Part shown: positions 7,920-16,984 of the stretch, in pieces
Position numbering within the stretch: the stretch's first letter is position 1
Layout: every line of letters begins with the position of its first letter
Assembly (NCBI GenBank): GCA_003446335.1
Contig: DMAZ01000011.1
Coordinates: forward strand, 1 to 45,316
Origin: Lachnospiraceae bacterium
Lineage (GTDB): Bacteria > Bacillota_A > Clostridia > Lachnospirales > Lachnospiraceae
Direction of reading: 5' to 3'
DNA: 45,316 nucleotides
Made by a program: the position numbers and the translations under genes
Notes under the pieces: generated by a model
What the model saw: only the letters and a program-made list of their open reading frames with translations
Database searches by the model: none
Told to the model about the DNA's origin: nothing

Positions 7920-10001
7920 TTGAATACGAAAAGGACCCGCAGGAAGAGAACGAATCCATACGGGAGAACAAATATTACAATGAGGAAAAAGCTGGCAGGA
8001 CTGTTTCTGATAGTCGTGCTGGCTTTAATTTGTCTGCTTATAAGAATTACTTATATCAATGCAGTCAGCGGTGACCGGTATACAAAACAGGTACTTGCCC
8101 AGTCACAGAACAGTTATTCATCCACATCGCTTCCTTTTAAAAGAGGGAATATTGTCGATACCAACGGAACGGTCCTGGCAACCTCGGAGAGGACATACAA
8201 TGTCATTCTCGACTGTAAGGTCGTAAATTCTTCCGATTATAATGTGAGTCCGACTGTACAGGCACTCGTCGACGTGTTCGGACTTGACGCGGCGGAGATG
8301 CATGCCAAGATTGCCAATGAGAGAACGCGTGATTCACAGTACCAGGTCGTAAAGAAAAATATCAGCATAGATGAGAGACAGGCTTTCTATGACTACGTGC
8401 ACGGTACGGAGGAAAATCCCCTTTCGGAGGAGGATGCCGAGTACAGAAGCAATATCAAGGGTGTATGGTTCGAGGAAGAGTATGTAAGAAAATACCCGCT
8501 GAACTCTCTTGCATGCGATGTAATCGGTTTTACCTATGACGGGACGACCGCCGACTGGGGAATTGAAGGTTATTATAATAACACGCTGAACGGGGTGAAC
8601 GGCAGAAAGTTCGGCTACTGGGAGGAAGGTTCGGGCAAGGATCTTCAGCAGACGATCATTGATCCGATTGACGGGAATACCGTCGTGAGTACAATTGATA
8701 TCAATATCCAGCAGATCGTTGAGAATGAGATAGCCCGCTTCAATGAACTGTACATGGATGGCCCCTATAATATCGGAAAGGGCGCTGAAAATGTGGGGGT
8801 GGTCGTCATGAACCCCAACAACGGATCAATTCTGGCAATGGCCAGTTCGGATCCGTATGATCTTAATGATCCGAGAAACCTGGAGCCTTTTTTCAGTGAG
8901 GTCGAACTGCAGGCCATGAGTGAGGATCAGAAGACCGAGCAGATGCAGCATCTCTGGAGAAATTACTGTATTTCGGACATTTTTGAGCCGGGATCTACCT
9001 TTAAACCGGTCACGGTCGGTGCGGCACTTGAGAGCGGCATTCTGAATGGAAATGAAACATTCGTCTGCGACGGCAGCGAGGTCATTTCCGGAACAAGGAT
9101 CAAATGCGCGGAGGAAGCCGGACACGGGGAACTGTCACTTCAGGATATCATAGCCTTTTCCTGCAACGACGGTATCATGAATATCGCATCAGCTCTCGGT
9201 GTTGATATTTTCTGCAAATATGAGAATCTTTTTAATTTCGGATCCCGCACGGGTATCGATCTGCCCGGTGAGGCGGCGGGAATTCTGTATTCGTCAGACA
9301 TGATGGGTTCCATAGATCTTGCGACATCCTCCTTCGGTCAGGGATTTGAATGTACGATGATCCAGGAGGCGGCCGCCATCTCGTCCGTTGTTAACGGCGG
9401 TTTCTATTACAGGCCGCGCATTGTCAGCAGGATCACGGACAGCAGCGGAGCGACTCAGAAAGTATATAACAGTACGCTGATCACGCAGACGATTTCAGGG
9501 GATAATTCTCAGAAGCTGAAGACCTATATGCAGGCCGCTGTTGATTACGGAACAGCCGGATACGCCAAGGTGAACGGCTACTCGATGGGAGGCAAGACCG
9601 GAACAGCGCAGAAAATTCCTCGTGCAGACGGTAAATATCTGGTCTCTTTCATAGGATTCGTTCCGTTCGATGATCCGCAGGTCCTGATCTATGTTGTTGT
9701 CGATGAGCCGAATATATCGGATCAGGCGGACAGCCGGTTCGCACAGTGGATCGCGAGGGATATTCTGACAGAGGTACTTCCTTATATGAATATTTATCAG
9801 GACGAAACACTTCTGCCTGACAGCGCGATCCTCAGGTCGGGGCTGGAAAATACAGATGAGACCGCAATCGTTGCGGATACGGTCGCGGATACCAATGTTC
9901 CGGAAGTACAGGGAATTGAAGACGCCGCAAATATCACGGGCGGCAATAATCAGGAGACAGACGGCTACACCAACGAAGAAGCCGGCATGACGGAGGGATA
10001 A
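7920..10001 (+). CDS. Class B penicillin-binding protein (FtsI/SpoVD type)
   Basis: 693 residues from the TTG at 7920. This septal D,D-transpeptidase cross-links peptidoglycan. There is a short basic cytoplasmic tail, a membrane anchor (about 25-43), a PBP dimerisation domain with RGNIVDTNGTVLATS, and then the transpeptidase domain. Its three motifs are complete: SxxK as STFK (S359-K362), SxN as SCN (414-416) and KTG (559-561). SpoVD proteins usually end in a PASTA domain. Here only a remnant (VPEVQGIEDA) is followed by an acidic Asn/Glu/Thr-rich tail, so this looks more like a vegetative FtsI/PBP2b. The TTG has an AGGAG 13 bp upstream. An ATG at 7980 would keep the membrane anchor and is a possible alternative start. 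Confidence 0.94.
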   Translation: MNTKRTRRKRTNPYGRTNITMRKKLAGLFLIVVLALICLLIRITYINAVSGDRYTKQVLAQSQNSYSSTSLPFKRGNIVDTNGTVLATSERTYNVILDCKVVNSSDYNVSPTVQALVDVFGLDAAEMHAKIANERTRDSQYQVVKKNISIDERQAFYDYVHGTEENPLSEEDAEYRSNIKGVWFEEEYVRKYPLNSLACDVIGFTYDGTTADWGIEGYYNNTLNGVNGRKFGYWEEGSGKDLQQTIIDPIDGNTVVSTIDINIQQIVENEIARFNELYMDGPYNIGKGAENVGVVVMNPNNGSILAMASSDPYDLNDPRNLEPFFSEVELQAMSEDQKTEQMQHLWRNYCISDIFEPGSTFKPVTVGAALESGILNGNETFVCDGSEVISGTRIKCAEEAGHGELSLQDIIAFSCNDGIMNIASALGVDIFCKYENLFNFGSRTGIDLPGEAAGILYSSDMMGSIDLATSSFGQGFECTMIQEAAAISSVVNGGFYYRPRIVSRITDSSGATQKVYNSTLITQTISGDNSQKLKTYMQAAVDYGTAGYAKVNGYSMGGKTGTAQKIPRADGKYLVSFIGFVPFDDPQVLIYVVVDEPNISDQADSRFAQWIARDILTEVLPYMNIYQDETLLPDSAILRSGLENTDETAIVADTVADTNVPEVQGIEDAANITGGNNQETDGYTNEEAGMTEG

Positions 10002-10006
10002 GGAAA

Positions 10007-10966
10007 ATGGTTGAACTATCGGCAATAGTACCTGCATTCATTGCATTTGTAATAACCTGGGCGACAGGACCTTTTGTCATCCCGTTCCTCACCAGACTGA
10101 AATTCGGACAGACTGAGAGAGAACTTGGCGTGAAATCGCATTTGAAAAAGGCAGGAACACCGACGATGGGAGGCGTCATGTTCCTCTTCGCCATACTGGT
10201 GACAGCGCTCTTTTTTATAAGAAAATATCCGATGACAGGTCCGGTATTATTTCTTACGATCGGCTACGGACTGCTGGGCTTTCTGGATGACTACCTTAAA
10301 GTCGTCAAGAAGCGTTCGGACGGACTTTATCCGAGACAGAAACTTGCGCTGGAAATTGTGATCATTGCCTGTTTTATCCTCTATCTTAAATTCTTTACGG
10401 ATGTTCCGCTCACGCTGAGGATTCCGTTCTCCGGAGGAAAACAGCTGGATATAGGATTTCTTACCTATCCGCTCATGGTTTTTGCCATTGCGGGTACAGT
10501 GAACGGTGTCAATTTTACAGACGGTGTGGACGGACTGGCAAGCTCCGTCACGGTAGTGGTCGCAGCGTTCTTTACGATCACTGCGCTTCTGCTGCATATT
10601 CCGGTCGCGCCGATCGGCGCCTGTGTCGGCGGTGCACTCCTTGGTTTTCTTGTGTATAATGCTCATCCGGCGAAGATCTTTATGGGCGACACCGGATCAC
10701 TGGCACTGGGTGGATTTGTGATCGGTATGGCTTATATGCTGCAGCTGCCGCTGTATATCCTGATCGTGGGATTTATTTACCTGATCGAAGTTATCTCCGT
10801 TATTATGCAGGTCGGCTATTTTAAGCTGACACACGGCAAGAGAATCTTTAAGATGGCTCCGATCCATCATCACTTTGAACTCAGCGGCTGGTCTGAGACA
10901 AGAGTAGTTGCCAATTTTACGATCGTCACAGTTCTTTTGTGTCTTCTTGGATTCATCGCACTGTAA
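10007..10966 (+). CDS. mraY: Phospho-N-acetylmuramoyl-pentapeptide-transferase
   Basis: 319 residues, typical. MraY joins UDP-MurNAc-pentapeptide to undecaprenyl phosphate to make lipid I at the inner face of the membrane. The conserved Asp-rich loops are present: FLDDYLK (about 95-101), NFTDGVDGLA and FMGDTGSLALGG. The His-rich MAPIHHHFEL loop near the C-terminus is also seen. About ten hydrophobic segments. It begins 5 bp after the PBP stop, with AAGG overlapping that junction, indicating tight coupling. Confidence 0.98.
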   Translation: MVELSAIVPAFIAFVITWATGPFVIPFLTRLKFGQTERELGVKSHLKKAGTPTMGGVMFLFAILVTALFFIRKYPMTGPVLFLTIGYGLLGFLDDYLKVVKKRSDGLYPRQKLALEIVIIACFILYLKFFTDVPLTLRIPFSGGKQLDIGFLTYPLMVFAIAGTVNGVNFTDGVDGLASSVTVVVAAFFTITALLLHIPVAPIGACVGGALLGFLVYNAHPAKIFMGDTGSLALGGFVIGMAYMLQLPLYILIVGFIYLIEVISVIMQVGYFKLTHGKRIFKMAPIHHHFELSGWSETRVVANFTIVTVLLCLLGFIAL

Positions 10967-11005
10967 AGAACGTACATATAATAACTGTAATCAGAGGAGC
11001 GAATT

Positions 11006-12379
11006 ATGGACTTTAAGAATAAGAAAGCACTCGTATACGGGGCAGGCAAGAGCGGAATAGGAACTGCGGAACTTCTTATACATGCAGGAGCGCATCCGAT
11101 TCTTTTCGATGAGAAAGCAGGAATTACATCTGATGAGATCCTTGAACGTCTTGACGGGAAAATACGCGGTCTTGCGGATGCGCTGACCGGGGATATCACA
11201 CCGGAGTTCATTTCCGAACTTGACCTCGCTGTCCTCAGTCCCGGCGTCCCCACAGATATTCCGAATGTTCTGGCTTTAAAGCAGGCAGGCATTCCGGTCT
11301 GGGGAGAAGTGGAACTTGCCTATCGCGTTTCGGGAGGAAAAATCCTGGGTGTGACAGGTACGAACGGCAAGACAACAACGACGACATTGCTCGGAGAAAT
11401 CATGAAAAATGCAGATCCCGATACTTACGTTGTCGGGAACATCGGCAATCCGTATACGGAGGCGGCACTGAAAATAACCGATCATTCAAATGTAGTGATC
11501 GAACTCTCCAGTTTCCAGCTTGAGACGATCGAGGAGTTCCATCCCTCCGTCTCTGCGATCCTGAATATTACACCGGATCATCTGAACCGGCATCATACGA
11601 TGGAGGAATATATTCGCTGCAAGAAAAGAATTACTCTGAATCAGGATAAGCGAGACACCTGCGTACTGAATTATGAAGATGAAGTTCTCCGGGAATTCGG
11701 TAAAGAATGCAATGCGGACGTATTCTGGTTCTCTTCGGCTAGAGTGATCGAGAACGGTATTTACTACGCTGACGGAGAAATTATACTGACAAGAGACGGA
11801 AAGCATGAGCGGATCGCAGAAACGGATAAGCTTTCACTTCCGGGCGTTCACAATTATGAGAATATCATGGCCGGTGCGGCTATGGCTTATTCCGCCGGGG
11901 TGCCGCTTGATATTATACGCGATACGATTGCTGCGTTCAAACCGGTAGAACATCGTATCGAGTATGTTGATGAGAAGAACGGCGTTGTCTGGTATAACGA
12001 TTCAAAGGGGACAAATCCGGATGCCGCCATCAAGGGTATTCAGGCTATGAGCAGACCGACTCTTCTGATCGGAGGGGGATACGATAAAAAATCCGATTAC
12101 AGAGACTGGATTCGCTCGTTCGACGGGAAGGTCAGGTGGTTCGTCCTGGAAGGGAAGACGAGACACGATATAAAGGCCGCTGCGCTGGAGTGCGGTTATC
12201 CCGAAGAGAAGATCGTTCTGTTCGAGACGATGCATGAGGCAATGGAATTCTGCCGGGATCATGCGGAGCCCGGGGATGCAGTCCTCCTGTCTCCTGCATG
12301 TGCTTCCTGGGGAGAATTTCCAAACTATGAGGTAAGGGGAGAAAAATTTAAGGAGTATGTCCGAAAAGAGATTCAATAA
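11006..12379 (+). CDS. murD: UDP-N-acetylmuramoylalanine--D-glutamate ligase
   Basis: 457 residues. Adds D-Glu to UDP-MurNAc-L-Ala using ATP in the cytoplasm. The N-terminal Rossmann-like domain starts with VYGAGKSGIG. The ATPase domain has GVTGTNGKTTTTTLLGE (about 115-131) with the Mur-ligase P-loop. The central NITPDHLNRH and the C-terminal NDSKGTNPDA and SPACASWGEF blocks are all diagnostic of MurD. A GAGGAGCG site precedes the ATG. Its last 23 bp overlap the start of divIB. In many relatives ftsW and murG sit at this junction; here they do not. Confidence 0.98.
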   Translation: MDFKNKKALVYGAGKSGIGTAELLIHAGAHPILFDEKAGITSDEILERLDGKIRGLADALTGDITPEFISELDLAVLSPGVPTDIPNVLALKQAGIPVWGEVELAYRVSGGKILGVTGTNGKTTTTTLLGEIMKNADPDTYVVGNIGNPYTEAALKITDHSNVVIELSSFQLETIEEFHPSVSAILNITPDHLNRHHTMEEYIRCKKRITLNQDKRDTCVLNYEDEVLREFGKECNADVFWFSSARVIENGIYYADGEIILTRDGKHERIAETDKLSLPGVHNYENIMAGAAMAYSAGVPLDIIRDTIAAFKPVEHRIEYVDEKNGVVWYNDSKGTNPDAAIKGIQAMSRPTLLIGGGYDKKSDYRDWIRSFDGKVRWFVLEGKTRHDIKAAALECGYPEEKIVLFETMHEAMEFCRDHAEPGDAVLLSPACASWGEFPNYEVRGEKFKEYVRKEIQ

Positions 12380-13697
12380 AAGCAGAGGACGTCGTCTGGC
12401 GGCAGGCATTTTCAAGGGATTTCTGGTATGTCTTGTCGGTGCGTTCATCTTCACGGCGGCAGCATGCGGCCTGCAGGAAGTTACGATAAACGGCAATTAT
12501 CATGAATCGGAAGAAGAGGTCCTTCGCCTTCTCGGAAGAGGTCCGTTTGCACACAACACAGTCTTTCTCTATCTGTTCAACAGGGGCAGAAAGGTCAGCG
12601 GGAATACATTTGTCGATACCCTGACAGTCGATCTTGATACCAGGAACAGCATCACGGTCAATGTGAATGAGAAAAAGCTGATCGGGTATGTTGAGTATGA
12701 TGACAGGTACTGGTATTTTAACCGGGCGGGTGTGATTCTGGTAAGCACAGAAAAAAATACTGATCCGAGTGCCGGAAAAGATATCGCAGAGAGCGTCGGA
12801 GAAGATCCTGCAGCCGCAGCTGCAGAAGTCCCCGCAGATGAGGGGGGAGACGAAACAGCTGCGCAGCCGGAGCTGCTCATGACCGGAATAGAAAATCCGT
12901 TCGAATTGAACGGAATGATCAAGATACCGGGTGTGCGTACAGTTCTTCTTGCCGCGGATGAGGTCATATACGGAGAAGAGGTCATTGCGGATGAAGAAGT
13001 GACGGTCTCGGAAGATGTTACCGGTGCTTCGGAAAATGCGGAAGGCGAAGAGGCATACGAACCGGAATATGATTCCGGGGAAATGTACGATGCTGAAGCG
13101 GAGGAATATACAGAACCTTACGAAGAGGAGTACGCGGACGCTGAAGAAGCGTATGAGGACACGGATCCATCTGAAGAGGGGGCTGAAGAATACAGTGAGG
13201 AGACGGAGTACAGTGAGGATGGTCAGGATGAGGAAATGCCTTCCGATGATATCATCATACCGTCCGTCGAAGAAGGCGGACCTGATATCGGAAATGATGT
13301 GACCGGATCGGAAACAAATGAGGCACAGACGTGGGATATCGATACGTCCGCCAAAGGAGGAAATTATCTTCCGCTGGTCGAAGGCCTGACTTTTTCGGAA
13401 GCAGTCGTAGGTTATCCGCTCCCGGTACAGTTCGACAGAGTATTCTCAAGTATCGCAGTGCTGAAGAGCTATGTGGATCGGAGCGGTTATGTTCCTGACA
13501 TGGTCTCCTACACGAAGAATGGCAATCTGATCGTGACATATAAGAGCGCAGCTATTAATCTCGGCAACGGAGAGAACATTGAGCAGCGTGTCTCCGTAAT
13601 GGGAGACGCACTTCCTTCTTTTGTGGGATTATCCGGAACATTACATCTGGAAAACTATGACGGAACACAGAAGCGTCTAATTTTTTCAAAAAATTAA
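12357..13697 (+). CDS. divIB: Cell division protein DivIB/FtsQ with a large acidic insertion
   Basis: 446 residues, against about 230-300 for most relatives. Basic cytoplasmic tail, membrane helix (about 17-36), then a POTRA domain (LQEVTINGNYHESEEEVLRL onward) and the first part of the beta domain (YWYFNRAGVILVS). A Glu/Asp/Tyr-rich low-complexity stretch, residues about 133-337, interrupts the protein before the beta domain resumes at LPLVEGLTF and ends in LSGTLHLEN. DivIB/FtsQ binds FtsL/DivIC and scaffolds the divisome outside the membrane. The ATG overlaps murD by 23 bp. The nearest SD-like AAGGAG is only 1 bp from the ATG and a GGGGAG is 15 bp away, so translation may depend on coupling to murD. 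No other in-frame start exists before an upstream TAA. Confidence 0.88.
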   Translation: MSEKRFNKSRGRRLAAGIFKGFLVCLVGAFIFTAAACGLQEVTINGNYHESEEEVLRLLGRGPFAHNTVFLYLFNRGRKVSGNTFVDTLTVDLDTRNSITVNVNEKKLIGYVEYDDRYWYFNRAGVILVSTEKNTDPSAGKDIAESVGEDPAAAAAEVPADEGGDETAAQPELLMTGIENPFELNGMIKIPGVRTVLLAADEVIYGEEVIADEEVTVSEDVTGASENAEGEEAYEPEYDSGEMYDAEAEEYTEPYEEEYADAEEAYEDTDPSEEGAEEYSEETEYSEDGQDEEMPSDDIIIPSVEEGGPDIGNDVTGSETNEAQTWDIDTSAKGGNYLPLVEGLTFSEAVVGYPLPVQFDRVFSSIAVLKSYVDRSGYVPDMVSYTKNGNLIVTYKSAAINLGNGENIEQRVSVMGDALPSFVGLSGTLHLENYDGTQKRLIFSKN

Positions 13698-13705
13698 AAA
13701 ACTTC

Positions 13706-13734
13706 TTGATAATTGGTTTTAAAAACCGTATGAT
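13706..13734 (+). promoter_or_regulatory. ftsZ promoter with a palindromic spacer
   Basis: TTGATA (13706-13711), 17 bp, TATGAT (13729-13734). The spacer contains a 13-bp perfect inverted repeat (GGTTTTAAAAACC, 13715-13727), a possible operator. It lies right after divIB. Confidence 0.7.
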
Positions 13735-13822
13735 TGTTATGTTATTATGATAAGCGATAATATGCTCTTTCAGAGAAAAAATAGTACCGTTTTGGATGAT
13801 GCGGTCAAAAGGAGGATCTGTT

Positions 13823-15064
13823 TTGTTAGAAATTACATCAAATGAAGCTGAATCTGCAGCGCGAATTATAGTTGTAGGCGTTGGTGGTGCCGGCAATAAT
13901 GCTGTAAACCGCATGGTCGACGAAGCCATCGGAGGCGTTGAGTTTGTAGGGATAAATACTGATAAGCAGGCGCTCAATCTTTGTAAAGCGCCGACGGTCG
14001 TTCAAATCGGTGAAAAGGTCACCAAAGGTCTCGGAGCAGGAGCGAAACCGGAAGTTGGGGAACAGGCTGCCAATGAAAGTGCCGAGGAGATCAAGCAGGT
14101 GCTCAGCGGCGCTGATATGGTGTTCATTACATGCGGTATGGGCGGCGGAACAGGTACAGGCGGAGCGCCGGTCGTGGCTGGAATCGCAAAAGAGCTCGGA
14201 TGCCTCACAGTCGGCGTCGTAACAAAGCCTTTCCGTTTTGAAGCCAAGAAGCGTATGAGCAATGCGCTTAACGGAATTGAAAAACTTAAAGAGAATGTCG
14301 ATACTTTGATCGTTATTCCCAATGATAAGCTGCTCGAGATCGTTGATCGCAGAACAACAATGCCGGAAGCTCTTAAGAAGGCGGACGAAGTTCTTCAGCA
14401 GGCCGTTCAGGGCATCACAGACCTGATCAATATGCCCGCTCTGATCAATCTTGATTTTGCTGATGTTCAGACCGTTATGACCAACGGCGGTATCGCACAT
14501 ATCGGTATCGGTGAGAACAAAGGCGATGATAAGGCAATGGAAGCAGTACAGCAGGCTGTTGAGAGCCCGCTGCTCGAGACGTCGATCAAGGGTGCAGCCA
14601 ACGTCATTATCAATATCCGCGGGGATATTTCCCTTATGGATGCGAACGATGCCGCAAGTTATGTACAGGAGATCGTCGGTGAGGAAGCCAATATCATCTT
14701 CGGTGCAATGTATGATGATACGGATGTAGATACATGCAAGATCACTGTCATTGCGACAGGTCTTAATGACGCCGGAAGCCAGCCGGTCCAGATGCAGCCG
14801 CAGATGCAGCAGATTCCGCAGCCTCAGCCGGTTCCGACGCAGCAGGCGGCTCCGCAGCCGGCACCGTTGTTCTACCAGCAGCCGGCTCAGACTTCTGCAC
14901 CTGTATTCCCGCAGCCTCCGGTATGGAACCGTGAGCTGTTCACAGCACAGCCGGCTCCGAGAGCGGAACAGGCTTCCCTGAATCTGCAGCAGCCGAATGT
15001 TTCCGGCAATGTTCAGACGAAAGACATTCAGATTCCGGAGTTTTTAAAGAACAGGAATAAATAA
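13823..15064 (+). CDS. ftsZ: Cell division GTPase FtsZ
   Basis: 413 residues from the TTG at 13823. Tubulin-like GTPase that polymerises into the Z-ring. The N-terminal nucleotide site [15 protein letters not shown], the tubulin signature GGGTGTG (about 107-113) and the [12 protein letters not shown]7-region are all present. A Gln/Pro-rich linker (about 320-390) leads to the C-terminal peptide [13 protein letters not shown] that binds FtsA/SepF/EzrA-type tethers. The TTG start is chosen because AGGAGG lies 7 bp upstream and the protein then starts like its relatives. Upstream in-frame ATGs at 13796/13799 have no ribosome-binding site. It has its own promoter, and nrdR begins at the very next base after its stop. 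Confidence 0.98.
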   Translation: MLEITSNEAESAARIIVVGVGGAGNNAVNRMVDEAIGGVEFVGINTDKQALNLCKAPTVVQIGEKVTKGLGAGAKPEVGEQAANESAEEIKQVLSGADMVFITCGMGGGTGTGGAPVVAGIAKELGCLTVGVVTKPFRFEAKKRMSNALNGIEKLKENVDTLIVIPNDKLLEIVDRRTTMPEALKKADEVLQQAVQGITDLINMPALINLDFADVQTVMTNGGIAHIGIGENKGDDKAMEAVQQAVESPLLETSIKGAANVIINIRGDISLMDANDAASYVQEIVGEEANIIFGAMYDDTDVDTCKITVIATGLNDAGSQPVQMQPQMQQIPQPQPVPTQQAAPQPAPLFYQQPAQTSAPVFPQPPVWNRELFTAQPAPRAEQASLNLQQPNVSGNVQTKDIQIPEFLKNRNK

Positions 15065-15511
15065 ATGAGATGTCCATATTGCGGAAAAGATAATACGAGA
15101 GTCGTAGACTCAAGACCTGTGGATGATAACACTGCGATCCGCAGAAGACGTCTGTGCGATTCCTGCGGGAAACGCTTTACTTCCTATGAGAAAGTGGAAA
15201 TGATCCCTCTCATGGTCGTAAAGAAGGATATGAATCGCGAAGCGTTCAATCGGAATAAAATCGAGGACGGTGTTGTCAGGGCCTGCCATAAACGTCCTGT
15301 TTCACCGGAACAGATCAGGAATCTCGTGAATTCTGTTGAGGCGGAAGTCTATAACAGAGGAGAAAGAGAGATTCCCAGCTCATTGATCGGCGAGATCGTG
15401 ATGACACGTCTCAAGGATCTTGATGCGGTCGCCTATGTGCGATTTGCAAGTGTTTATCGTGAATTCAAGGATGTGAATACATTTATGACAGAAATCAAAA
15501 AGTTTCTGTGA
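15065..15511 (+). CDS. nrdR: Transcriptional repressor NrdR
   Basis: 148 residues, standard length. NrdR represses ribonucleotide reductase genes in response to ATP/dATP. The N-terminal zinc ribbon uses C3, C6, C31 and C34 (RCPYCGKDNT, LCDSCGKRFT). An ATP-cone domain follows from about residue 46 (MIPLMVVKKDMNREAFNRNK). The ATG directly abuts the ftsZ stop codon, so it is expressed with ftsZ. A strong terminator follows 24 bp later and closes the dcw block. No sporulation genes (spoIIGA, sigE, sigG), common after ftsZ in spore formers, are present here. Confidence 0.97.
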   Translation: MRCPYCGKDNTRVVDSRPVDDNTAIRRRRLCDSCGKRFTSYEKVEMIPLMVVKKDMNREAFNRNKIEDGVVRACHKRPVSPEQIRNLVNSVEAEVYNRGEREIPSSLIGEIVMTRLKDLDAVAYVRFASVYREFKDVNTFMTEIKKFL

Positions 15512-15534
15512 TTCCGCATTAGCTGAGAAAATCG

Positions 15535-15564
15535 GGACTGTCCTTATGGACAGTCCTTTTTTTT
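15535..15564 (+). terminator. Intrinsic terminator after nrdR
   Basis: Perfect 9-bp stem GGACTGTCC / GGACAGTCC with a TTAT loop, followed by eight T. Ends the ftsZ-nrdR unit. Confidence 0.92.
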
Positions 15565-15585
15565 GTCGTCCCTGATAATTCACAT

Positions 15586-15614
15586 TTCACGAATAAACTA
15601 ATATATGATATACT
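15586..15614 (+). promoter_or_regulatory. Candidate promoter of pyrH-frr-dxr
   Basis: TTCACG (15586-15591), 17 bp, TATACT (15609-15614). Moderate consensus match in the gap between the nrdR terminator and pyrH. Confidence 0.5.
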
Positions 15615-15698
15615 GTCTTTGTGCAAATTTTTAGCACCTAAATCATATTAGTCATTCTCCGCAGCTGCTCTGTCTAAAAGTACCGATGCGGTGCGGGA

Positions 15699-15712
15699 TG
15701 ACCGAAAGGTCA
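15699..15712 (+). promoter_or_regulatory. GNRA-loop hairpin abutting the pyrH ribosome-binding site
   Basis: TGACC-GAAA-GGTCA forms a perfect 5-bp stem with a GAAA tetraloop, ending at the base before GGAGG (15713-15717) of pyrH. It could modulate initiation; no function is shown. Confidence 0.4.
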
Positions 15713-15722
15713 GGAGGAATAT

Positions 15723-16418
15723 ATGAAAAGAGTATTATTAAAGCTGAGCGGAGAAGCTCTTGCAGGAGCAAATAAATTTGGTTTTGACGAAGCAACTGTC
15801 CAGGGTGTTGCCGCTCAGGTCAAATCTGTCATGGATGAAGGTGTCCAGGTCGGTATTGTTATCGGAGGCGGTAATTTCTGGAGGGGAAGATCTTCCAACG
15901 CAATCGAGAGGACCCATGCGGATCAGATCGGAATGCTTGCGACGGTCATGAACTGTATTTATGTTTCCGAAATATTCCGTTCGCAGGGAATGAAAACGGA
16001 GATCATGACTCCGTTCACGATCGGAGCGTTCACAACACTCTTCTCGAAGGATGCTGCCGTGGAAGCCCTTGAGGCAGGAAAGGCAGTCTTTTTCGCAGGC
16101 GGTACCGGATGTCCGTATTTCTCAACAGATACGGCTACCGTTCTGCGTTCGATTGAAATCGAGGCGGAGATGATCCTTCTTGCCAAGTCTGTCGATGGTG
16201 TTTATGACGATGATCCGAAATCTAATCCGAACGCGAAGAAGTTCAGGGAAATTTCAATTTCTGACGTTGTCCGGGAAGGTCTGGGCGTCGTGGACGGGGC
16301 AGCGGCTGTCATGGCGAAAGAGAATAAGATGCCGATGCTTGTTTTCGGGCTGAATGAGGAAAATAGTATTGTGCGCGCAGCACACGGAATAATTGACGGG
16401 ACAGTCGTCACCGTATAA
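15723..16418 (+). CDS. pyrH: UMP kinase
   Basis: 231 residues, typical of bacterial UMP kinase of the amino-acid-kinase fold. It phosphorylates UMP to UDP and usually forms a hexamer regulated by GTP and UTP. Diagnostic segments: RVLLKLSGEALAG at the N-terminus, VIGGGNFWRG (about 45-54), GGTGCPYFSTDTA and the Asp-rich VDGVYDDDPKSNPNAK near 160. AGGAGG lies 6 bp before the ATG. frr follows after 11 bp. In most Bacillota pyrH-frr follow rpsB-tsf; here rpsB is about 29 kb away at the other end of the window. Confidence 0.97.
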   Translation: MKRVLLKLSGEALAGANKFGFDEATVQGVAAQVKSVMDEGVQVGIVIGGGNFWRGRSSNAIERTHADQIGMLATVMNCIYVSEIFRSQGMKTEIMTPFTIGAFTTLFSKDAAVEALEAGKAVFFAGGTGCPYFSTDTATVLRSIEIEAEMILLAKSVDGVYDDDPKSNPNAKKFREISISDVVREGLGVVDGAAAVMAKENKMPMLVFGLNEENSIVRAAHGIIDGTVVTV

Positions 16419-16429
16419 GGAGGCTTATA

Positions 16430-16984
16430 ATGAGCGAAAAGAATAAAGTATATGAAGAGAAGATGACGAAAACACTGGCGAATCTTGAAAGAGAACTTCA
16501 GGCGGTAAGAGCCGGACGCGCAAATCCGCATGTTCTTGACAAAATCACTGTCGATTACTACGGTTCTCCGACACCGATCCAGTCTGTTGCCAATGTTCAG
16601 GTTCCGGAGGCCCGCATGATCCAGATCCAGCCCTGGGAACCGAAGATGGTCAAGTCTATTGTGAAAGCGATCCAGAAGTCTGATCTCGGGATCAATCCGA
16701 GTGATGACGGGCGTGTGATCCGTCTTGTATTTCCCGAACTTACGGAAGAGAGACGTAAGCAGCTTGTCAAAGACGTAAAGAAACTCGGTGAGAATGCCAA
16801 GGTCGCCTGCCGCAATATCAGACGTGACGGAAACGACGCCTATAAGAAGATGAAGAAGACATCAGAACTTTCTGAGGATGAGATCGCCGATGCGGAAGAT
16901 GAGCTTCAGAAGATCACAGATAAGTATATTAAAAAAGTCGATAAGGCAGTAGAAGTGAAGACGAAGGAGCTTATGACCATCTGA
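16430..16984 (+). CDS. frr: Ribosome-recycling factor
   Basis: 184 residues, standard. With EF-G it splits post-termination ribosomes. The protein starts with the long helix (YEEKMTKTLANLERELQAVR) containing the conserved RAGRANP at about residues 27-33, then the PLxSVANV-type region (TPIQSVANVQVPEAR). C-terminal helices have RRDGNDAYKKMKK. A GGAGG precedes the ATG. Its TGA stop overlaps the dxr ATG by one base (TGATG), so frr and dxr are translationally coupled. Confidence 0.97.
   Translation: MSEKNKVYEEKMTKTLANLERELQAVRAGRANPHVLDKITVDYYGSPTPIQSVANVQVPEARMIQIQPWEPKMVKSIVKAIQKSDLGINPSDDGRVIRLVFPELTEERRKQLVKDVKKLGENAKVACRNIRRDGNDAYKKMKKTSELSEDEIADAEDELQKITDKYIKKVDKAVEVKTKELMTI

Noticed and set aside
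9934..10194. Small minus-strand frame across the PBP-mraY junction
   Set aside because: Antisense to two strongly supported genes, without its own signals.
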